A DNA stretch of 64,000 nucleotides. Origin: Chroococcidiopsis sp. CCMEE 29 (GTDB lineage Bacteria; Cyanobacteriota; Cyanobacteriia; Cyanobacteriales; Chroococcidiopsidaceae). This document shows positions 47,389-56,095 of this stretch, piece by piece. The notes beneath the pieces were generated by a model. It was not told the origin of the DNA, searched no databases, and saw only the letters and a program-made list of their open reading frames with translations. The stretch spans positions 584,273 through 648,272 of the forward strand of contig NZ_CP083762.1 in NCBI RefSeq assembly GCF_023558375.1. The letters run 5' to 3'. Positions within the stretch are counted from its first letter, which is position 1, and every line of letters begins with the position of its first letter. The position numbers were made by a program, and so were the translations under genes.

Positions 47389-49035
47389 ATAGGCTAGAAC
47401 CAGAGCAGTGAATGACTGTAGGGTTAAGCTAAGAGATGGTCAGACGAACACCCCAACCGGAAGCAACACGAGAAGAAGTGTTGGAATGCATTCAACAAAC
47501 ATGTCCTAGCTGTGGGGGATGGATGTGGAACAAATATGACAACTGCCGTCGGGTGCGAACACTTAAGGGAGTGGTGCAATTGCGGCTGAAGGTCAGGCGC
47601 TGTGCAACCCCTGAGTGCAAGCGATTCTGCCAAGCCTATCGACCGGAAGCGGAAGGGAAATGGGCATTGCCGCAGTATGAGTTTGGCTTGGATGTGATTG
47701 CCTTGGTGGGTAGCTTGCGTTATCAGGAGCATCGAAGTGTGCTGCAAATTCATCAAGTCTTACAGACCAAAAGCTTGAGTGTAAGCGAACGCACGGTGAG
47801 TAATCTGTTAGCTCGTTACGATGAACTGGTGGCAGTGAAAATGAGTCAACCAGAACGAATTGGCAAAATCGTTGCTCAACAATCACAAGTGATTTTAGCG
47901 ATTGATGGGATGCAACCGGATGTGGGACATGAAGTGTTATGGGTGATCCGAGAAGTATTGAGTGGTGAGATTTTGCTGGCAAAGACGTTGTTATCCTCCA
48001 CTAGTGAAGACCTTGCCCCAATGCTTGTACAACTGAAGCAATCACTGAGCGTACCCATTGTGGGTGTAATTAGTGATGGACACTCCTCAATTCGTAAAGC
48101 CGTAGCAAGTGCTTTGCCTGAAGTAGCGCATGGGTTGTGTCATTTCCACTACCTGCGTGAAGCAGCCAAGCCAATTTATGAAGCAGACCGACATGCCAAA
48201 AAGGAACTTAAAAAACGGGTGCGAGGCGTACGCAAGATTGAACGAAGCGTGAGCCAGAAACCCAATGATGGCATCAACGAAGTGGTGGAGGGGTATTGTC
48301 AAGCGGTGCGTGCAGCCCTCACCGATGATGGTCGTCCTCCGCTCGATGCGGCTGGGTTGACCTTACAGAAACGCTTGAGTGCAATTGACCACAGTTTAGG
48401 CCGTATGGCTCAAAAGGGGGACTACCGCAGCGACTGACCCAGTTAAAGCAGATTATTGCTATCGCACTTGAGCAAACTGCAGCACTCTGGCAACCCATTG
48501 CCACTGCTTTCGATTGGGTTCATCAAGTGGCAACAATTTTGGACAATGACACGCAACTGAATGGGCAAGGTGTGCGTTCCACTTTGGAGGAGTTACTACG
48601 AGTCATGGAGTGTGGCAAAGGACAAGCAGGCAGTCTAGTCCCTGGAATTGATCATTTTCTCAAGGTGACTTGCAGTTATGCACCAGGATTGTTTCACTGT
48701 TATGACATTGAATGCTTACCTAGAACCAATAATGACTTAGAACAACTGTTTGGTCGTTGGCGACATCATCAACGTCGTTGTAGTGGACGCAAAGTTGCTC
48801 CTGCTTCTCTGGTGGTCCGAGGTCCAGTGCAAATCGTGGCAGCAATTGCGACTCAACTACGTTCGTTTACCGCTGACGACTTGGCAACCGTTGCGATAAA
48901 CACTTGGCGATCTATTCGAGCAGATCTCAATTGTCACCAACACAAGCGCAATCAACAACGACAATTTCGCCGTTGCCCAGCAACCTATTTAGCTCATCTG
49001 GAGCAGAAGCTTCTCCAGCTAATTTTGCCAATCTA
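47351..49035 (+). mobile_element. ISNCY-like element inserted in the IS630 slippery run
   Basis: Imperfect inverted ends (TAGGGAGGCAAAGTTGACTG against TAGATTGGCAAAATTAGCTG) lie at 47352 and 49035. A G(A)7-8 tract flanks both sides (47342-47350 and 49036-49043), consistent with duplication of about 8 bp at the A run. Confidence 0.75.
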
Positions 49036-49036
49036 G
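47436..49036 (+). pseudogene. Transposase of the ISNCY-like element, single-base frameshift
   Basis: The first part (47436-48437) has an N-terminal zinc-ribbon (CPSCGGWMWNKY...CATPECKRF), then ILAIDGMQPD (Asp), VGVISDGHSSIRKA (Asp) and a helical region. At the G5 tract near 48416-48420 one base is missing. The frame that should follow reads QRLTQLKQIIAIALEQTA and continues as 48527-49036, with TNNDLEQLFGRWRHHQRR (probable final Glu) and the C-terminus. Only this indel appears to inactivate it. I am not certain of the family name. Confidence 0.72.
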
Positions 49037-49040
49037 AAAA

Positions 49041-49584
49041 AAAGACGTATGGCGTGAGCGTGAACGGGATGACGCCAAACGCGCTGCTTTCGTAGCTCAA
49101 CTGGCAGCCATCCCGCCGTCACAACGAGTATATGTGGATGAATCGGGGATGGACGAGCGGGATGACTATGGCTACGGCGCTTTGTGAGCGGGGCAAGCGG
49201 TTTGAGGCGCAAAGAGTCTGGGCGACCAGGGGGACGGGTGAACATGATTGCAGCGTACTGCGAGCGACAACTGTCTGCCCCGTTTACGGTTGAAGGTGCG
49301 TGTAATCGAGTCGTGTTTGAAACCTGGTTAGAAACATGCTTAGTACCAGTGCTTGAACCTGGACAAGTGGTGATGCGCGGATAATGCCACGTTCCATCAT
49401 GGTGGTCGCATTGCTACCCTGATTGAGGCTGCTTCCTGCCGCCTTTTGTATCTGCCTGCCTATTCTCCAGACTTGAACCGGATTGAGAAGTGCTGGGCAA
49501 GGGGATAAAAGTCGGATTCGCAAGTGCTTATCTAGCTCTGGTTCCCTGCGGCAGGCAATGGAGTCCGTTCTTAAAGATGCAGTG
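49041..49584 (+). pseudogene. IS630 catalytic half, multiply frameshifted
   Basis: This continues the transposase begun at 47017. It has KTYGV then several frame changes, NMIAAYCERQLSAPFTVEGACN, LEPGQVVM followed by DNATFHHGG in another frame, and LPAYSPDLNRIEK in a third. The C-terminal stretch SRIRKCLSSSGSLRQAMESVLKDAV leads directly into the IS4 insertion. The DDE residues can be traced, but the gene is dead. Confidence 0.7.
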
Positions 49585-50856
49585 CTGACGGGGTGACACA
49601 GGGGCTACAAAGCAGACTGAATCAATGCCATAGCACGTAGACCTCTCTGAAAATAGGGCAGTTTCTCAGGCTTTAATTGCATTAAACTCGCTGCTAAATC
49701 TGAGCAAAACTCCATTGCACCCACCCATAAATGACCATACAAACCGAGCCAAAATGCACTATGCCGACGCTGTATTCGCTTTAATTCTTGCAGGCGACCA
49801 ATATATTTTTGTAACCCCATTGGTCGCCACTTGCGACCTGCTAAAACGGCACAGCTATAGGCAATTGCAATTAATAAAATCAGTGAGATCAACCGTTGAC
49901 CAAGAGCATGAGTCGATTCCAAGTTATAGCCACCCGTTTTACAGTCTTTAAACATCGCCTCAATCCCACTACGAAGCTTAAATGCTTTGATTGCGGCGTC
50001 AATACTCTTAAGGTTAGTCAGTAGGTACCACTCAGATGCTTCGACCTTACCTCGGTATTTACGTGGATAATAACCAGCTAAATTGAATTGACCAAAACCT
50101 TTTTGTTTCGTGGCTTGAATATCATGGAGAAAGAACGATACTCCAGGTACTAATCCCAGTGTGTTTAAACGTTGGTATGACTGATTCGCTTGGCGAATAT
50201 AAGTCCCCTGCTTTTGCCGTAAAACAAAGTCCACACCCTTACTGTGTAACCAATTCGCCAGTTTTACACTATGAAATTCCCGGTCTGCCAATAGCAAAAT
50301 TCGATATCCTTTAAATAACTGCAATACTGGACGAACTAATACTTTCTGCTCCCAGAGATTGCTACATCCTTGTTTCGGTAATGATAGCCAGTAAACTGGT
50401 ATCGCTCTTCGCTCTTCAATTAAACTAATAACAAAAATGTTTTGGTCGCGCCACCCAGTTCTGTCAATCGCAAGCGCCAGACGATTTCCTTTTTTCAACT
50501 TGTAACTTTTTACCCATCGTTTCAGCACAGGAAACCAGAGGGATTTAATACTCAGTTGTGGTAACAACAAGAAACGTTGGATACTGCGGCGACGATTCTC
50601 GAATTTTATTGGTTGTGGAAATACTGTTGCGAGTCTTTCAATTGTCACTTGTTTGTGGAACTGCAACAGCATTACCAAGATTTGCAGCATCTTGTAGTGT
50701 GTCGGAGTCAGTAAGTTTTGAAAGCAAGTTTGATAGAATTGAGGCAGCATTTTCAATAGATAGGTCTTGTTGACAATACTTGACCTATCTTTTTCTACCG
50801 CAAAACCCTGCACTTCCTCTACAGCAGTAATTCTCAACCACTTGTCACCCCGTCAG
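49585..50856 (-). mobile_element. IS4-family element in the IS630 remnant
   Basis: Terminal repeats CTGACGGGGTGACA (49585-49598) and its exact complement (50843-50856) are flanked by the 9-bp target duplication GATGCAGTG (49576-49584 and 50857-50865). It appears complete. Confidence 0.92.
49605..50750 (-). CDS. IS4-family transposase
   Basis: The ATG at 50750 (MLPQFYQTCFQ) gives 381 residues, matching the 380-residue relative at 56201. Core motifs are LALAIDRTGWRD (Asp), ILLLADREFHS (Asp) and RSGIEAMFKDCKTGGYNLE (the YREK-like Glu region). No disabling change is seen. Confidence 0.88.
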   Translation of the reverse strand: MLPQFYQTCFQNLLTPTHYKMLQILVMLLQFHKQVTIERLATVFPQPIKFENRRRSIQRFLLLPQLSIKSLWFPVLKRWVKSYKLKKGNRLALAIDRTGWRDQNIFVISLIEERRAIPVYWLSLPKQGCSNLWEQKVLVRPVLQLFKGYRILLLADREFHSVKLANWLHSKGVDFVLRQKQGTYIRQANQSYQRLNTLGLVPGVSFFLHDIQATKQKGFGQFNLAGYYPRKYRGKVEASEWYLLTNLKSIDAAIKAFKLRSGIEAMFKDCKTGGYNLESTHALGQRLISLILLIAIAYSCAVLAGRKWRPMGLQKYIGRLQELKRIQRRHSAFWLGLYGHLWVGAMEFCSDLAASLMQLKPEKLPYFQRGLRAMALIQSAL

Positions 50857-50927
50857 GATGCAGTGTCTTAAGCTTTATGGCGACAGCTATACTTCTTGGG
50901 TCGTAATTTTAGGTCATGCCCTAAACG

Positions 50928-51837
50928 GTCATGCCCTACAAAAGTGTGGGATAGGTAGCGATGTTATTCCAAGTCCAAGGACGATCACTTAACTCTGCTC
51001 GTTGAGCAGCTGTAGTTCCCAAGCATGAATGCCCCTAAATCCAATTAAAGTAGCTGATGACCAAGCGTAGGGTGACTTTCGTCTGGTTCCACAACTTACT
51101 GAACTTGTTTTGTCGCCGATGCCATCGTCCAGTTTGCTGCCGGACAATGCCGTTGGTTCGCTCTACACGTTGTGTCAAAGCTTTGCTGATATAATGCTCT
51201 ATCTCATCACTACAAAGTGCTCGCTCATATCCACCCCAACCATCCGTGTGCCATTCGGTGCAGTCGGTCTTACCTTCAGTACTACTCACCAGTTCCTGCG
51301 CCAACTCGTCGGTATGCTTGCCCACACGACCACATAGAATTAATCCACTGAGCGCTCGCTAAACTCAAGCCGAGCCAGCAATCTCCGACTTCGAGTTCAT
51401 CGGGCAGACAGCGATGAATTGTTTTTTTCAACAAATGACCACAATTCATCAGCAGCAATAGCATCCGTATCAACAGCTTGCACTTGGGCATTATGCACTA
51501 TTTGTGCTTTCTCACTAGCCGCTCGAACAATGCTGACTACGGTGTCGTAAGCCAAACCACTTATACGACTGATACCCCGTAAACTGCTGCCTTCGGCGTG
51601 GGACTGTAGCACAATTCGCACATCTTCTTCGCTCACTTGGCGACGGTAGTAGAGGGGATCGAAAGTTTCAGTAAAAGTTTGACGGCATTTCGGACAGAAG
51701 TAACGTTGAGTACCTTTACTTGTCAAGCCATGTTTATGTGATTTCTCCTGGTCGCATAGGGGACATTTCATTGCGCTGCTCAACATCAACTCCACCTTGT
51801 TCAGTCTAGCAGCCCCACACTTTTACCTTGCACGACC
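50928..51837 (-). mobile_element. IS1-family element, degenerate
   Basis: The ends share GGTC(A/G)TGC and AAAAGTGTGGG: 50928-50950 on the left and the inverted form at 51813-51837. A 12-bp direct repeat GGTCATGCCCTA (50912-50923 and 50928-50939) marks the left end. It is bordered on the right by an IS6-type end inside the caspase-helicase gene. Confidence 0.65.
51035..51795 (-). pseudogene. IS1-family transposase with frameshifts
   Basis: The frame starting at 51795 has a zinc ribbon (CPLCDQEK...CPKCRQTF), an HTH and ADELWSFVEK. An A7 run there changes frame to CLPDELEVGDCWLGLSLA, and a further shift leads to VGKHTDELAQELV, HTDGWGGYERAL (Asp) and RVERTNGIVRQQTGRWHRRQNKF (Glu region), ending at 51035. 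One shift may be programmed; two probably are not. It is likely inactive. Confidence 0.72.
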
Positions 51838-53272
51838 AAATATTTTTTGCAACAGAACCTCGCTGGTTACGTCGCAGCAAGCGTGCTCCTAACCACCGCT
51901 CCAGTCCATTTGTATCTCCAATCACCGCAGACAGAGCAATGGCCTGGGGTTCGATTCCTTGCCGCTGGCGCATCCGCAGCAGGATCAAGATAAACTCTAG
52001 GTTTATACCGCGAGACTCGTCAGCAATCATTTGTACTTCGTCAACGACAACAGTACCGACTTGCTCAAGTACGTGCGGATTGGCAAGGACTACAGCAGCA
52101 AATTTTTCGTAGGTCAGTAAGCAGAGGTCATACTGACCTCGAAGTAATGGTGTGATATCATCAGTCTCTCCTGTCGCTGCAATCGTTATGATGCCAAAAG
52201 AGCCATAAATTTCATTGAAGCTTCTGAGTTTGTCACTAACCAAGGCTTTGAGTGGCAGCAGAAACAATGCCCGCTTGCGTTCCAGCACACCTCTTAAGGC
52301 AGCCAGTTCACCAACCATAGTTTTGCCAGAGGAGGTGGGTGCTGACACAACCAAATGCTCACCCTCCAGCAATTTGAATTCGTTGAGTGCAGCCAGCTGC
52401 AATGAATTAAGTGATGGAATAGCTCCTGCCCATGCCTGAAGCAAAGCTGGCGGAAATCCATAGGCTTCAAGACTTTGAATGTCAGGGGTGACTTCAGGGT
52501 GCGCTCGCTCTGGAAAAGCAGCTCGATAACGCGCTCCTGGTTTGAATACAGGCCAGATTAATTCCCCATTTATTTGACCACGCAGAGTAGGGTGCTGCGG
52601 CTTGCCTAGCCCAGCAGCAGCATCCATTACACGTTGGGTAACGTACTCAAGCAATCGGTAGACTGCTAACTTACCGGATTGCTGCACTTCCTCAGCACCT
52701 TGTAGTGCCTCCAGCAAATAGTAAGTCAGCAACCCGTGACCAAACCGAGTGTTTTCGTAAGCAGGTTCTGTCGGACTTGATGCTGTAAGAATGATTCGTC
52801 CTTCCCCAGATAACTGAGCAATAGCACTTTCTGCCGAGTTCAAGTTTCGTGCTACCGTCTCGACTTTCAGTACCTTTGCACCCATGCCACCTGAAAAACA
52901 GCAATCCAGAAAGCAGATTAATCGACGCGCGAGAATCCGAGAAATTAACTCAGTCAGAGTATCGAGGGAAATAGACGTGCTAGCTAGGTCATAGACATCA
53001 GTGTCGTAAGTGACCAGCTGATGGGTTTCCGTTCCATGTCCTGAAAATGCAACGACAACAACGTCATCTTCGTCGCTTGTAGCCAGCTGAGCAAGTTGCT
53101 CTTGAATTGCTGAGTAGGTAGCTTCTTGATCTACCAGCAGTTTTGCCTCTCCGCCAAGAGCGTCACCAAACAGGGCACGTAGTGCTACAGCATCCCGCCT
53201 CGCGCAACTCAACCACGAAATGTCTGGTGAGGCATAACGGTCAATGCCAACAAACAGCCCTCTGAAAGTCAT
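51806..53272 (-). CDS. Caspase-like protease fused to SF2 (Hel308/Ski2-like) helicase, 3'-truncated
   Basis: Residues 1-240 are a peptidase C14 caspase-like domain, with catalytic His79 in AFSGHGTE and Cys125 in FLDCCFSGG; LFVGIDRY opens the fold. Residues about 265-471 are the first RecA-like domain of an SF2 helicase: a Q-motif-like LNSLQLAAL (288-296), Walker A APTSSGKT (311-318), motif Ia LPLKALVSDK, Walker B variant DEVQ (411-414) and motif III LSA. Native sequence ends at Arg471 (about 51859). The last residues are encoded by an IS6-type end and IS1 flank, so the second helicase domain is lost. Such fusions suggest nucleic-acid-triggered proteolysis in defence. No partner gene remains nearby. 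Confidence 0.88.
   Translation of the reverse strand: MTFRGLFVGIDRYASPDISWLSCARRDAVALRALFGDALGGEAKLLVDQEATYSAIQEQLAQLATSDEDDVVVVAFSGHGTETHQLVTYDTDVYDLASTSISLDTLTELISRILARRLICFLDCCFSGGMGAKVLKVETVARNLNSAESAIAQLSGEGRIILTASSPTEPAYENTRFGHGLLTYYLLEALQGAEEVQQSGKLAVYRLLEYVTQRVMDAAAGLGKPQHPTLRGQINGELIWPVFKPGARYRAAFPERAHPEVTPDIQSLEAYGFPPALLQAWAGAIPSLNSLQLAALNEFKLLEGEHLVVSAPTSSGKTMVGELAALRGVLERKRALFLLPLKALVSDKLRSFNEIYGSFGIITIAATGETDDITPLLRGQYDLCLLTYEKFAAVVLANPHVLEQVGTVVVDEVQMIADESRGINLEFILILLRMRQRQGIEPQAIALSAVIGDTNGLERWLGARLLRRNQRGSVAKNIWSCKVKVWGC
51842..51858 (-). repeat. IS6-type terminal repeat remnant
   Basis: GGTTCTGTTGCAAAAAA, read on the minus strand from 51858, is a one-base variant of the IS6 ends at 33419 and 46689. 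It marks the point where the caspase-helicase reading frame becomes foreign. Confidence 0.65.
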
Positions 53273-53294
53273 GAGTTAATATTCCTAAGCTAGA

Positions 53295-53336
53295 CTAGAT
53301 TTAGTGTTTGCATAATCTTTTAGACACTAAATCTAG
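53295..53336. promoter_or_regulatory. 13-bp inverted repeat upstream of the caspase-helicase gene
   Basis: Arms CTAGATTTAGTGT (53295-53307) and ACACTAAATCTAG (53324-53336) are exact complements with a 16-nt spacer, 23-64 bp upstream of the start codon. It is a candidate operator or 5'-UTR hairpin for this gene. Confidence 0.6.
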
Positions 53337-53438
53337 CACATAGTTCATTTGAACTATGTAAGAGGAAAGTGTCAGATCTGGGTACTCCAATGGTAGCTAC
53401 TTCAGCTATAACAGCGCTCTTCCAAACAAGTGAGTTTC

Positions 53439-54160
53439 TTAAGCGGTCTGGAAGATAGATTGCATCTGTTGAACTCGATTCACAAACAGCTGGCGGCGCT
53501 CAGACAGAGACACGAACTCTCCCATCCGGCTGCGAGAACGGAAAAAGTTGCGAACTTCATCAAATGCTTGGCAGAAGCGTTTAGCCGGCTCAAATGCCCC
53601 AAACCTCATCATGGGGTAGTAGCGCTGGCGCGATGCCCCGATGGTCTTGTTCAATGCGATTGGTCAGGCAGTCACTAACTCGGTGTTCCACTTCAATTCC
53701 CAAGACTTCAGCAATGGCTCGCTTGATAAGCTGTATGCCCATCGGTAGTCACCCGCGCTGGGCGCTTTTCAGTCAGTGTGATCGCATCACTAAAGAATAC
53801 CTGTGCCGCCTCCAGGTCTCGTTTTTCACTCAGCGTGGAGTCAACGAGATTTCCGTCAGAGTCAATCGCCCGATACAGATAGCACCACTTGCCTTTGACC
53901 CTGATATACGTTTCATCGACGTACCAGGACGCACCCACTTTTCCCTTGCGCTTAGCTCTCAAATGTTGTGCAAAAATCGGGGCAAATCTCGCCTCCCAGT
54001 CCCGCACCGTCTCGTGAGTGAACTCAAACCCTCGTAGCAGGAACAATTCAGCCACATCACGAAAACTCATCTTGTACCTGAACCGATACAGCAGCACCTG
54101 AAACACGATATCGGTTGGTACTTCCAGGAAGTTGAGGTGTTGAATGGCGTTCCAGTCCGT
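53439..54160 (-). pseudogene. IS6-family transposase with two frameshifts
   Basis: From about 54160 the frame reads WNAIQHLNFLEVPTDIVFQ, RFRYKMSFRDVAELF, VDETYIRVKGKW (Asp) and ARVTTDGHTAY (Asp), then shifts. The second frame has RAIAEVLGIEVEHRVSDCLTN and IEQDHRGI (Glu). A further shift near 53640 leads to RQRYYPMMRFGAF and the C-terminus at 53439. Two indels inactivate it. The N-terminal 15-20 residues and the outer ends are not resolved. Confidence 0.78.
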
Positions 54161-54506
54161 TCGTTGAAGCTGCGAAGCGCACTCCTAGCACCGAAACACG
54201 AGGTATCCCAAATCGGTTGTTCTTGCCAACTGCGTGGTGTGACTCGGGTTACAGTGCGGACCGATCATGGATTGGGGGTGAGTATAAATACCTTAACAGG
54301 CATTTAATACTACCAGAAATAGCGCTTGGATGCCAGAGTGAGATCTCAATCCTGACAGATTCTCCAAAAAGAGGTTAGAAGTAGCATTTTCTCAATTATT
54401 GTTGGGTAACTGAGGATTTACAATATTCTGGTTGTAAGCTCCATATGTGAAAACCAAAATAATGTAAATCTTTAAATTTAGCAGTAACGTTAGGAGAAAA
54501 ATCTTT
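54161..54506. other. Intergenic region upstream of parA
   Basis: No gene is seen. A short inverted repeat TTACAA...TTGTAA (54418-54423 and 54432-54437) lies about 70 bp upstream of parA and could be an autoregulatory operator of the partition operon. AGGAG near 54491 is the parA ribosome binding site. Confidence 0.45.
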
Positions 54507-55136
54507 GTGCAATCAAGTACAAAATTTATTACTTTGACCTCTTTTAAAGGGGGCGTAGGAAAAACAACTAGTGCTATCTGTCTGAGTTGCCTATTCTCTG
54601 AACGTGGACGGGTTATGCTTATCGATTCTGACCCAAATCGTTCAGCTACTATGTGGGCAAGTTCCCAAAACTTGCCTTTTCATGTCGCAACTGAAAATAC
54701 AGCAACTAGACTGATGGCAAAAAATCACTTTGATTTTGTCGTTATTGACACCCCAGCCCGGCCTGCTGAAGCTGAGATGAAGGAGCTAGTTGAAGGATGC
54801 GATCTACTGCTACTACCCACAACTCCTGATTCGCTGTCTATGAAAGCGATGGCGTTAACTACCCAAAGTTTACCTAAAGGAACCAACTACTACGTTCTCT
54901 TAACGATGGTTCCGCCTCCTCCTCAGAAAGATGGGGAAGATGCCTTCAAGGCACTGCACGAAAAAGAGTACCCTGTGATAAAACATGGAATTAAATTACT
55001 TAAGGTGTATAAAGATGCAGCCGCATTAGGGTTGCCTGTCAAAAGTGTGAAGGGAGGTAAAAAAGCATGGCGAGATTGGATAGAACTAGCAAAACTCAGT
55101 CCGATATCAGAGTTGCTAAATTCCGTGACATCCTAA
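54507..55136 (+). CDS. parA: ParA-family partition ATPase (plasmid type)
   Basis: The 209-residue protein opens with the deviant Walker A box FKGGVGKTT (13-21) and has the Walker A' and B strands VMLIDSDPN and FVVIDTPA. It lacks an N-terminal HTH, so it is the short, plasmid-type Ib-like ParA. The GTG start follows AGGAG. The gene overlaps parB by 70 bp in another frame, so the two are co-expressed. It moves ParB-bound DNA over the nucleoid to segregate a low-copy replicon. Confidence 0.9.
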   Translation: MQSSTKFITLTSFKGGVGKTTSAICLSCLFSERGRVMLIDSDPNRSATMWASSQNLPFHVATENTATRLMAKNHFDFVVIDTPARPAEAEMKELVEGCDLLLLPTTPDSLSMKAMALTTQSLPKGTNYYVLLTMVPPPPQKDGEDAFKALHEKEYPVIKHGIKLLKVYKDAAALGLPVKSVKGGKKAWRDWIELAKLSPISELLNSVTS

Positions 55137-56059
55137 ACTTCAACATAGAAGATGTGGAAGAAGATTTGCCAAATGAAGGTCAAGAAGTTGAAGCCAACTT
55201 AGAAGGCAAGCAGCAAGTTAGTCTGCAAGAAATTCACCTACCAAAGCAGCAGCCGCGCCGCTATTTTGATCCACAGAAAATGAAACAACTGATCCAGTCA
55301 GTTAAAGAACATGGCATTTTGGAACCCCTACTAGTGCGACCCCTTCTGGCTGGAGGATATGAGTTGGTAGCAGGAGAAAGACGCTATCGTGCTGCAAAAG
55401 AAGCAGGTTTAACAAAGTTACCTGTTGTAGTACGCGAATTAAGTAATGAAGAAGCACTGCAATTAGCGTTAATTGAGAATTTACAAAGAGAAGATCTTAA
55501 TCCAATTGAAGAAACAGAAGGTATTTTGCAATTGTTAGCCTTGAAACTAGGAATTACTGTGCAGGAGGTAGCACCTTTACTCTATAAGATGCAAAATGCT
55601 ATAGCTGGAAGAGTTACTGATAACGTTATCAGTAACTCAGAATCTGAAATCGTCAAAGGGGTCTTTAATGGCTTGGGTCTGATGGAATGGGAATCCTTCA
55701 CAGCAAACCGCTTGCCCTTACTCAGGTTGCCTGAAGATCTCCTTGAAGCTCTACGCCAAGGTCGTATTGCCTATACAAAAGCTCAGGCGATCTCAAGAGT
55801 GAAAGATGAAGTTCAACGGCAAGCCTTATTAGAGATAGCAATCAGCGAAAGCTTATCTCTAGCTCAAATCAAAGAGCGTATTAGTAAGCTCTCTAATGCC
55901 AATGATATTTCTGGTAATGGCAAACCGTTGCCACTCAAAACTCGCATAGATGTAGCGTATCATTTAGTCAAAAAATCTAAAATCTGGGATGACCCGAAAA
56001 AGCAAAAGCAACTGGAGAAGTTGTTGGCTGAGTTGGAAAGGTTAGCTTCTCTAGAATGA
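55067..56059 (+). CDS. parB: ParB-family partition protein
   Basis: The 330-residue protein has an N-terminal arginine-containing linker and the ParB CTPase/nuclease-fold core with ELVAGERRYRAA and LIENLQREDLNPIEE. The HTH region is around 165-260 and a helical dimerization tail follows. The region LYKMQNAIAG...NVISN within the HTH domain is an insertion common in cyanobacterial plasmid ParBs. It starts inside parA. A 24-bp perfect palindrome at 55613-55636 lies within its coding sequence and may be its own binding site. Confidence 0.9.
   Translation: MARLDRTSKTQSDIRVAKFRDILNFNIEDVEEDLPNEGQEVEANLEGKQQVSLQEIHLPKQQPRRYFDPQKMKQLIQSVKEHGILEPLLVRPLLAGGYELVAGERRYRAAKEAGLTKLPVVVRELSNEEALQLALIENLQREDLNPIEETEGILQLLALKLGITVQEVAPLLYKMQNAIAGRVTDNVISNSESEIVKGVFNGLGLMEWESFTANRLPLLRLPEDLLEALRQGRIAYTKAQAISRVKDEVQRQALLEIAISESLSLAQIKERISKLSNANDISGNGKPLPLKTRIDVAYHLVKKSKIWDDPKKQKQLEKLLAELERLASLE
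55613..55636. promoter_or_regulatory. 24-bp perfect palindrome inside parB (candidate parS)
   Basis: The half-site GTTACTGATAAC is followed immediately by its exact reverse complement. It encodes RVTDNVISN in ParB. Perfect 24-bp palindromes are unlikely by chance, and centromere sites can lie inside parB (parS within spo0J is the known example). The sequence differs from the canonical parS TGTTTCACGTGAAACA. Confidence 0.6.
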
Positions 56060-56095
56060 AAATAGCTTATCCTTGCTCAGTTTTTTGCTTCTAGG

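Larger units (their letters stand above)
46994..50891 (+). mobile_element. IS630-family element carrying two nested insertions
   Basis: Approximate terminal repeats TATAG...GTCGC lie at 46994-47006 and, inverted, at 50880-50891. The IS630 sequence is interrupted at about 47350 by an ISNCY-like element and at 49584 by an IS4-family element. Removing both leaves an element of about 0.95 kb, like the intact one at 10955. Confidence 0.7.
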
